From assembly GCA_030374765.1 (NCBI GenBank), contig JARGXX010000105.1:1922001-1986000 (forward strand): DNA of 64,000 bases. Direction: 5' to 3'. Positions 56,873 through 64,000 of the stretch are shown here, in pieces. The notes below the pieces were generated by a model. The model had not been told where the DNA came from and made no database searches. It worked only from the letters and a program-made list of their open reading frames with translations. How positions within the stretch are numbered: the first letter of the stretch is position 1; each line of letters begins with the position of its first letter. The translations under genes were made by a program, and so were the position numbers. This DNA is from Agarophyton chilense (Eukaryota; Rhodophyta; Florideophyceae; Gracilariales; Gracilariaceae).

Positions 56873-56969
56873 CGTCTCGACGGAAGAATAGAAAGCAAAC
56901 CAGTGAGACCGGAGAAAACCCGTTAAACGGAAAACAACCTCAGAGAGGACACAAGCGGTCTTGACTTCT

Positions 56970-56983
56970 AAGTCGGGAGACCA
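56970..56983 (-). other. Primer-binding site of element C
   Basis: TGGTCTCCCGACTT on the minus strand, 3 nt after the 5' LTR end. It is identical to the sites in elements A and E. Confidence 0.85.
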
Positions 56984-56986
56984 ATT

Positions 56987-57761
56987 TGTAGGAAAATGCC
57001 CCCAAGGGGGAAAACCTACGAAGACGTCCGGATCTTCCTCTCACGAGGTAACCGGCGCGGTAGAGCCCTCCCAGGGATTGGCGCGCAATGCCGGATGTAA
57101 GCCGGAGCCGAACCGTCGCGACGGGCGCAGGGAGGCTGAAAGAAGCCGAGGATATCCGCCGAAGCGGTGCTTGCGTATCCTCTGAAGAGGCAAAACCCAC
57201 GAGAGTGGCGAGCACGACAGGTGTCAGTGCGAGCCGCAAGAGCGGGAATTGCCCAATGAAGGGGAGGAAAAGGGAAGGAAAATGGGAACGGAGGCAAGAG
57301 GGCGAGGTTGACCACGAGTCGCGAGAGGGGACTCGGGAATAGCCGGCACTGCCGGGTGTAGCAAACCGTATACACGGGCGGAACCACGAAAGTGGGAATA
57401 GATACCCAACACACGAAGGATGCTTGAACGTCCAAGGGGGTTAGGAAGCCGTGCACCACGGGAAATCCCTCCGTAAGGAGTTGTATATTCGCGCAGGCAA
57501 TTCGACCCAGAGCCAAGATCTGGAACACCAAAATCACCCTTGTTGGGGAGACTTTACTGGACCGGCGGCCGCGTGGCCGGCGGCCTAAGTACTGTAGTCA
57601 CTGTAGAATAGAATAATTAAACTCTATCCTAAATAGCTAAATGTCCGTCTAACAAAGGGGCCAATCTGGCGGCCACGTGTCGGGCGGGACGAGGTTGCAC
57701 GCCGGAGGCTCCGGAAAAAACTTAAGTCCCCAAATACCTCCCTGGAGGACGTTGCTCTTCA
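56987..57761 (-). repeat. 5' LTR of element C
   Basis: 775 bp, begins TGAAGAGC at 57761 (minus strand) and ends CCTACA at 56987. The partner copy is at 46087-46861. The 173-codon ORF inside it, present in both LTRs, has no recognisable product. Confidence 0.9.
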
Positions 57762-58841
57762 ATCATCTTCCAACGCGGCGGCTCTGGCAACTGTCATCTC
57801 CGCCACTGAGAAAGGCAATAAAGACCCGGACATAATCAATAAAGTTTCATAGAGCTCCCGAAGTAGCCTTGGCGACCTGGACATAGTAACCTTCCGACCT
57901 GCCTCGAGCTGTCGTGCAACCCGACGTACCTTTGTCAAAACGGCAATAAATTGAGCCAAAACGTTCTCTTGTCCTACTGAGAGCTGCAGGAGCTGGCTTG
58001 AGTCCATATTCATTTCATCTGCGATCGCTCTTTTATTTGAAATTCTTGAAAGATAACTTGACATGGCAGCCAATCTGGAATGCCAACGCGTTGGCACATC
58101 ATGCATGAGCTTCAGAATCCGGTCTGGCTTCATACGTTCCTGTAACTGCTTTTCAACCAGAACTGCGCTGCGCGCTGATGGTGATTGAAATAGGATGTGA
58201 CTGCATTGAAATGCTCTAATTACCTTGCCCAAACAGACCCTTCCGTTGATACATCATTTACAACGAGCGACATAGTGTGCACTACGCATCGATTTGATCC
58301 CAGGTAATTCGTCATCAAATCAACGGCGAGTGCAGTAGCGGATTCATTGTTGCTTGTTGCTGTGTGAACACGGATCTTATCGGACCATATGATAGGGTTT
58401 TGCTCAAGAATGTGTTCGATGATACTCCGGAGCTGCTGCCCGGTTTTCGTGACAAGGCCCATGTTCGGCGTTGCGATAGGTACAAATGAGAGCTTCCAGT
58501 CGTAGTCTATGTAATGCCAAGTAACCACCAGAATTGGCGCCCTGAGAGCCGCGCCCCATCCATCCACTGTTATGCAGCCCGTTTTCCCGTTCGTAATCGA
58601 GGCCTTGAGCATTCGACAAACGGCAGTATACGTTTCGTGCAACATCTTTCCCATTCCCGTATAGCTGGAGAAGCGCATACGGCCACCCAAAATGTCGATC
58701 AAACCTTGTAACAAAGGAGATACAACTTGCGTTGAAGGTGTTTCGGTGGCGCAGGCACACAGGATTATTCCAACAGATTGTAAGTGTCGTATAGTGGCAG
58801 AAGGTCTGGCCTTTGAGGTTGTCAATATACTACATTGACCC
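57762..58841 (-). pseudogene. hAT transposase, N-terminal half
   Basis: From 58841 the minus strand reads TTSKARPSATIRHLQSVG (end of a BED-like region). Next come CITVDGWGAALRAPILVVTWHYID (first catalytic Asp and the hAT W-x-H/Y block) and VHTATSNNESA, where the second Asp of a T-D-N motif is lost. RCVVHTMSLVVNDV follows (CxxHxxNL-like). After a frame change near 58225 come DVPTRWHSRLAAMSSYL and the helical insertion domain, to AAALED at 57762. The 5' end is cut by the LTR of E at 58842; the 3' part lies at 45270-46086 beyond element C. The transposase is dead. Confidence 0.8.
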
Positions 58842-59418
58842 TGTAAGTGATGGGTGCGCGGGATCATCGGCCATGCAGCTCCGGGCGAGCTACCATCTAG
58901 GTGTTGTCAGCCACGTGTAGTGTTGACTTGTACCTTCTGGTTGAGTAATTGTTAGTACTTGTAATTGTAATTATATTTATTTTAGTAGAGTAGTGGAGTG
59001 GCCACCTGGCACTGTAGCCAGTGCTGGACAGGTCTCTGACACTAGGTCAGAGACCGTGCCTTGCTTGCACCTCCCGGGAGATCTGGAGAGTGCAGTCCAC
59101 CGCACATAGGGAACTGCACCCCCCCCATCCTCATCTGATAAAGAAAGGCATCCCTTGGGTCACGACTATACTTTTTGGTTCATCGTTTCTCAACTACCAT
59201 ACAGGCTTTCCCGCGCGTCGACGCCTACCATCGTTCACCTACACGGTATAGGCTAGTTGCCCCGCCGTTTGCCCCTGCGGGTTTTCACTGTGCCCTGTTA
59301 CCATCGAGGTTTATTACGTCTACCTTCTAAGGTTGAGCGTCAAAGCGCTCCCTACAGTTTATCGTCACTACGCTCCCGAGATAAGACAGTAGCATACCCC
59401 ACAGGTGATTGTACGACA
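58842..59418 (+). repeat. 5' LTR of element E
   Basis: It starts TGTAAGTGATGGG (58842; a start at 58848 or 58851 is also possible) and ends GTACGACA. It aligns with the LTR at 1-568. It interrupts the hAT coding sequence. Confidence 0.85.
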
Positions 59419-59421
59419 TTT

Positions 59422-59435
59422 TGGTCTCCCGACTT
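59422..59435 (+). other. Primer-binding site of element E
   Basis: TGGTCTCCCGACTT, 3 nt after the LTR end, identical to those of A and C. Confidence 0.85.
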
Positions 59436-59721
59436 AGAAAGTATTTTTAGGTTTCGTCGTACTTTCACAGTTCACACGAGATTCCGAGAAGGATTGGACG
59501 CTCGTACACCTCTTTGGTTTCAGGAAATCCCGCAAAACAATATAGGATACCACTATTGGTCACAAATGGAACGACCTAAAAGGAATACGCGCGGTGCAAG
59601 CGCCCCGCCAATTCATTGAGGTCCTAAAGGAGCCCCATCGGCTCAACCGATTCTGGAAAACCCCGAGCAGCTGCTCGGGCACCCTCGGGACAAAACCGTA
59701 AAGGTAAATGGTCTGCCGCCT

Positions 59722-61640
59722 ATGGCAACGGAACCTCGAAGGGAATTACCAATTGAGGTTGCAGCGGAGGAGCTATGGCCTCAGCTCGAAGAGCGAGCGA
59801 GAGCGCTCGTCATCCTCGCGGTCGAGGATGCAATAACCGTAAAGGAGAAGTCGGATACCCGGATGGTTCCGCCCTCAATGGATGTCGATGCATTTACCCG
59901 TATTGTGGTTGACCGAGCAGCTCAAGAGCCATCGGACAGGATACCTGAAATGGTGAAACAGTATCTCTTCACAGATGATAGAAAGTATGTTTACCGTGAT
60001 GTGCAGGACCTTTGGGTTTCCAAGGGATTCGCAGAATCCCGACCTAAACAGGTAAACATCGCAAAGCGCATACCACAAGGGTTCCAAAAGGGTCATTCCG
60101 CCCATTCCAAACACTTACCTACTGCTACTGAGTACTTACAAGGTCCAAGGCATAGTCAAGAGGTCCCGGGGAAGGTAGATCCTCAAGACATCTATCGGCC
60201 ACCAATTACTGGTTTCGTTCAAAATGATAACCATGGAGGTAGTCCCAAGGAAGATTCGTCTGACTCGTTGGATGAGCGACGAAGAAACCGAAAAGGGAAG
60301 AAGCGGAGGACGAAGAGGGGAATGAATCGAGAAGATGATACAGACCCCGACTCGTCAGACTCCAGTTCCAATACGAGTTCATCGTCGGATGATGACCGCA
60401 AAGGTAAGAAGAAGAAGAAACCGAACAGGTCGACGAAGAAGTCGTCGAAAAAGACCCGTAAGGGTAAAAAGCGATACAGTGAGTCGCCCGACTCTGAGTC
60501 GGAGAACGAAATAGACCTGGAGGTGCACCAACCGTTGAACGATATGTTCACCACAGCGGTTGATTACAGGACTTATCGGTTTATCAACAAGTCTTCTGAA
60601 TACACCCAAGAGGTCGCTCAGAAGATTACTAAGCACCACAAGAAGCTCGGCTTCTAAATGAGTGACACAACCTTCACAGGTACGGATTCTATTGCGGTGA
60701 TTGATTTTCTACAGATCTTCAAGATTGCATGTGACCAAAATGGGTTTTCCGAGGGCGCTGCTATGTGGCTATTTCAGTTTTAACTTAAAGGACAGGCATA
60801 CTACTTGCTGCGGGGTAGGCTCCGCGGCAATACCTTAGCGATGGATGAGGATGGCACAGAGATGTTGGAGTCATAGCCAGAGGTGGTCAATTTTCTTTTG
60901 GAAACATACGCCACCGATGAGGTTATCCAAGAGGTTTATTCGGAAGGCCTCGCCTACCATCAAAGGTCTGGGCTAGCCGAATCGGAGTTCTCGCTAGCGC
61001 TGTGGAATCTGGCAACCCGCTGTGGTAATGTGTTCACTACCTCTAGATTAAAGTCGCTATTTGCCGACAATGTCGACAAAGCGATACGTTCCCAGGTACG
61101 CAACTACCTGGCCACTAACCGAAAGGTAGAATACAATGGGCTGGCTTGGTACTCCCAGGGACTTGGAGATACCCTTCGGCTGGGAAAGAGACCAGGCATG
61201 CCTCCAACCTCGAAGGATAAATCGAAAAGGTCAGTCTTGGAAATTGAAGAAACAACAACCTCAGAGGGTAGCTCGCACATCGAAGTACCTACAGGAACCG
61301 CTATCCACTTGGTAGCGACCCAGGGGCGGTTCTCGAAACCTTCGACTGTAGAAAATTGGTCGTCAACGCGTACACCAAACTCGGTGCAATCGCCGCCAAG
61401 TGCGATGAGCTCGCAGAGGATGCAGGGAGCTAGCTCCCATAACTCGCCACCCACATCCTACGCCACTGCTCCTACCAACCAGGTTTCGAAGCCCCCCTCA
61501 ATGGTATCGCGAGACCCCCCAAACTGGAGGCCTCGTTTGCTGGTTCTGTCTCGCGACAGACCATTTGGCAAACAATTGCGCTAACTTACCTCCAGGGATG
61601 AGAGACCAGTCGATTCAGGGTCGCATGCAGAATCACCAAC
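59722..61640 (+). pseudogene. gag: gag of element E, broken by stops
   Basis: A 311-codon ORF (59722-60657) holds a Glu-rich start, a Lys-rich and Ser/Asp-rich low-complexity middle (about residues 180-255) and DLEVHQPLNDMFTTAVDYRTYRF. The same frame continues after stops near 60655, 60782 and 60874 into 60883-61584 (NFLLETYATDEVIQEVYSEGL, LWNLATRCGNVF). Near 61510 a C-run marks a shift into the next frame. There a perfect CX2CX4HX4C zinc knuckle is read at 61538-61579 (CWFCLATDHLANNC). The knuckle binds RNA in such proteins. Element D carries relics of the same gag. This gag is unrelated by eye to that of A, B and C except in general layout. Confidence 0.8.
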
Positions 61641-61764
61641 GCCTCTATGGGTCTTAAACGCAAGCACCAAATAGGTTCCAACCCCGTACACCGGTACAGG
61701 TCAATACCATCGAGGAAACACCAAACTTGGACTCAACCCCTCCCGTACAGGAGGAAAACGCCGA

Positions 61765-62870
61765 ATGGTTGGCGTAATGGCCGAACCCAACCTGCAATTG
61801 GAAGGCCAATCGATACCCAGAACCTTTAAGGTGGAAGAGAACACGTCACAACCAGTTCCAGTTTGTCATATGAAGTACAACAACTGTAAAGTACGTGCTT
61901 CAATGTGTTTCTCCGATCGCCTTGCGGTTCCGGTCACCTGCGTGCTGGATACAGGGGCCGGCCCAAACTTCCTGAACTCCCGCGTCATACCTGAGGCGGT
62001 ACTTCGGAACTTGAGCCGACCTCCCGACAACAACCCGGTGGTGGATGCAAATGAGCGCCCATTATACCTTCGGGGTATGCTCACCACTGTGGTGCAGCTC
62101 GGACACCTCAAGGTAAGACTGCAATTCTTTGTTGTCGACTGTTTACCGACAAACTGCCTACTAGGTACGAACTTCATTGACAGACATGTCAAAGCAATCC
62201 TTCCTGGTTCCCATACCGTCATCCTACGTCAGAAGGGACAAATTGCCATTTTAGGTAATACGGAAACCAAAAGGGGATGGTTCGTCAAACCGAAGAAGAC
62301 GATATCCACCGAAACGGTCTCCAACAAAGTGCGAATTACCAAACAAGTTTTTATCCCGCCAATGCACCAAATATTGGTACAGGTGTCAGGTGCGACCCCC
62401 GGGCTGGTCATACTACAAAACCATCCGATGGTAGCACATCAACACCTCACCTTGATGGCCAACGGGATTGTCGACAACATCCCATATCCACCCTCTAAGA
62501 TGTGTCTCAGCAACTTCAGCAGTCAGGACGTGAAGTTGCCGAAAAATACCAATGTTGGCATAGCACTACCGGCACCATAAGGGGTCTTCACCGTAGCTCA
62601 CAATCATCTCTGCGAGGTCGCCTTCGGTAAGGAAGGGGGGTGCGCAAATGCGTCCACAACCACAAAGGTATCGATAAATACCAACTTGGAAGCGAAGCTA
62701 ACCGATAAGGCATCAGTAGAGAAAGAAGAAGAACTGGAACCTGAGAGGCAATGGAAAGATACAGTCCAGATCGGTGAAGAAAACGGCAAACTGCGGGGCC
62801 GAGTTATCGACCTTCTGGAGGAGTTCGAAACCATGTGGTCAGGCCATCTGGGCCAAATTAAGGCCACATA
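61765..62870 (+). pseudogene. pol: Protease region of pol, element E
   Basis: LDTGAGPNFLNSRVIP (61945-61992) is the aspartic protease active site. LLGTNFIDRHVKAILPG follows, the second conserved block. The frame ends with TAA at 62578-62580 but continues in the same frame through a Lys/Glu-rich linker to a TAG at 62869-62871. LLEEFETMWSGHLGQI lies just before that stop, the usual segment ahead of the RT. The frame matches that of gag before its shift, so pol probably follows gag by a -1 step in the intact ancestor. Confidence 0.8.
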
Positions 62871-62970
62871 GAATCGCATCGAGCTCCTCTCGGACTCGAA
62901 GCCGATTTATCAGCAACCATACCGTGCAGGTCCAAAGGCGAGAGAAGTAAAACTCAAAGAAGTAGAGCGA

Positions 62971-64000
62971 ATGCTCCAAGAAAGTGTTATTGAACCAGCC
63001 AGCTCAGATTGGGCTAGTCCCATGGTTCTGATGCAGAAGAAAGGGGATATCCATATGAGGTTCTGTGTGGACTACAGGAGGCTCAATAGCGTGACCATCA
63101 GGGAGTCGTACCCGATACCTAGAATGGATGAGTGCATCGACTCCTTCGGAGATGCGCAGATATTTACCACCTTGGATGCCAATTGGGGTTATTGGCAGGT
63201 ACCCGTAGGTGAGAAAGATCGAGAAAAAACGACCTTCACGTGCAATGCAGGTTTGTTTCGCTTCACGCGGATGCCTTTCGGTTTGCGCAATGCTTCAGCC
63301 ACCTTTCAAAGGGCGCTGGACATCATTCTTTCGAAGGTTAAATGGACAACCGCCTTGGTATACATCGATGATGTAATCATCTATTCCAGATCGGTAGAAG
63401 GGCATTTTGCACACGTACGCACCGTAGAAACCCTCCTAGCTGAGGCGGGGGTGACGCTGATGCTACGCAAATGCGTCTTCTTTACCAGAACGGTTGAATA
63501 CCTGGGCCACATCATAGGCCCTGGTACCCTAGAGGTTGCGCCGAGCATCATTAGAGCCGTACAGGAGGTCAAGTTGCCACGATCCCAGACAGACGTACGA
63601 TCCTTCACAGGTTTATGTAACATCTATCGTCGCTTCGTGAAGGGATTCGTGAAAATAGCGGCTCCCCTCAACAAGAAGCTCCAGGAACGTGAACCTGAAC
63701 GGTTTGAGAATCTATGGAACGACGAAATGGATACCTTTGAGGAATTGAAACGAGCGCTGTTGTCGCTGCCAATCTTAGCGTTACCGAAAACAGGTCTACC
63801 GTATACGCTGGATACAGATGTGTCCCTTGCCCAAATTGGTTGTTGTCTCATGCAGGACAAGCACAACGGAGACAAATTACCTATAGGATACTGGAGCCGC
63901 GCTATGAATGAGGCGGAGCAGAGATAAACGGTAACCGAGAAGGAATGTCTAGCAGTAGTGTGGAGCATGATGATGTTGCGTCCATACCTGTATGGTGAGC
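62971..64000 (+). pseudogene. pol: RT-RNase H of pol, element E, cut by window end
   Basis: The reverse transcriptase is complete: FCVDYRRLNSVTIRESYPIPRMDECIDSF, DANWGYWQVPV, FTRMPFGLRNASATFQ, and YIDDVIIYSR as the active site (about 63361-63390). The connection and RNase H begin normally (LDTDVSLAQIGCCLM). A TAA at 63925-63927 then replaces what should be a Tyr codon (QR-stop-TVTEKECLAVVW). The frame goes on to the window end. Integrase would lie beyond. Confidence 0.88.

Larger units (their letters stand above)
46087..57761 (-). mobile_element. Ty3/gypsy chromodomain element C, full length
   Basis: 11,675 bp with two 775-bp LTRs, PBS, gag, a frameshift site, a complete pol, an ORF on the opposite strand, PPT and a target duplication. 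It is inserted in a hAT transposase gene. It is nearly intact: one stop in gag, one stop and one insertion in the accessory gene. Confidence 0.92.
58842..64000 (+). mobile_element. Ty3/gypsy element E, partial at window end
   Basis: 5' LTR, PBS, gag, protease, RT and part of RNase H on the plus strand. Its close relative D is on the minus strand at 30-35.5 kb. Decay is mainly by stop codons with few indels. Confidence 0.85.

Noticed and set aside
61740-61790. Frameshift site in element E (GGAAAAC)
   Set aside because: Not a canonical heptamer, and the gag frame there is already disturbed by an earlier shift.

Overview
This window is eukaryotic and is made almost entirely of transposable elements, many of them nested in one another. 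The evidence is Ty3/gypsy LTR retrotransposons, a tyrosine-recombinase retrotransposon, hAT, MULE, Tc1/mariner and PIF/Harbinger-like transposases, and remains of two recognisable host genes: the Hsp70-Hsp90 co-chaperone STI1/HOP and a DUF1399 glycine-rich-domain-like protein. I see no complete, intact host gene. The species cannot be fixed from the sequence; a red alga, oomycete or zoosporic fungus would all fit.

Layout. 1-568: an LTR inserted into a PIF/Harbinger-like fragment. 0.6-5.3 kb: a degraded interval with a possible membrane-transporter remnant and a Tc1/mariner copy. 5.3-7.0 kb: a gag relic. 7.7-11.8 kb: a tyrosine-recombinase (Ngaro/PAT/DIRS-like) retroelement on the minus strand. 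13.2-29.4 kb: two related Ty3/gypsy copies, A (plus) and B (minus), abutting tail to tail. 30-35.5 kb: a truncated Ty3/gypsy copy D (minus). 36.3-40.5 kb: a MULE carrying a Ulp1-type protease domain and a predicted 56-nt intron. 41-45 kb: remnants of host-like genes. 45.3-58.8 kb: a hAT transposase split by an 11.7-kb Ty3/gypsy chromodomain element C. 58.8 kb to the end: a further Ty3/gypsy copy E, cut by the window edge.

Element C is the best preserved. It has 775-bp LTRs, a matching target-site duplication, PBS, PPT, gag, a likely -1 frameshift site and a 1747-codon pol ending in a chromodomain. Between pol and its 3' LTR lies a long ORF on the OPPOSITE strand. The diverged element B has a clearly homologous protein in the same antisense position. 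This conserved antisense accessory gene, of no fold I recognise, is the strongest candidate for something undescribed. Elements A, C and E share the same 14-nt primer-binding site although their LTRs look unrelated, so they appear to use one primer tRNA.
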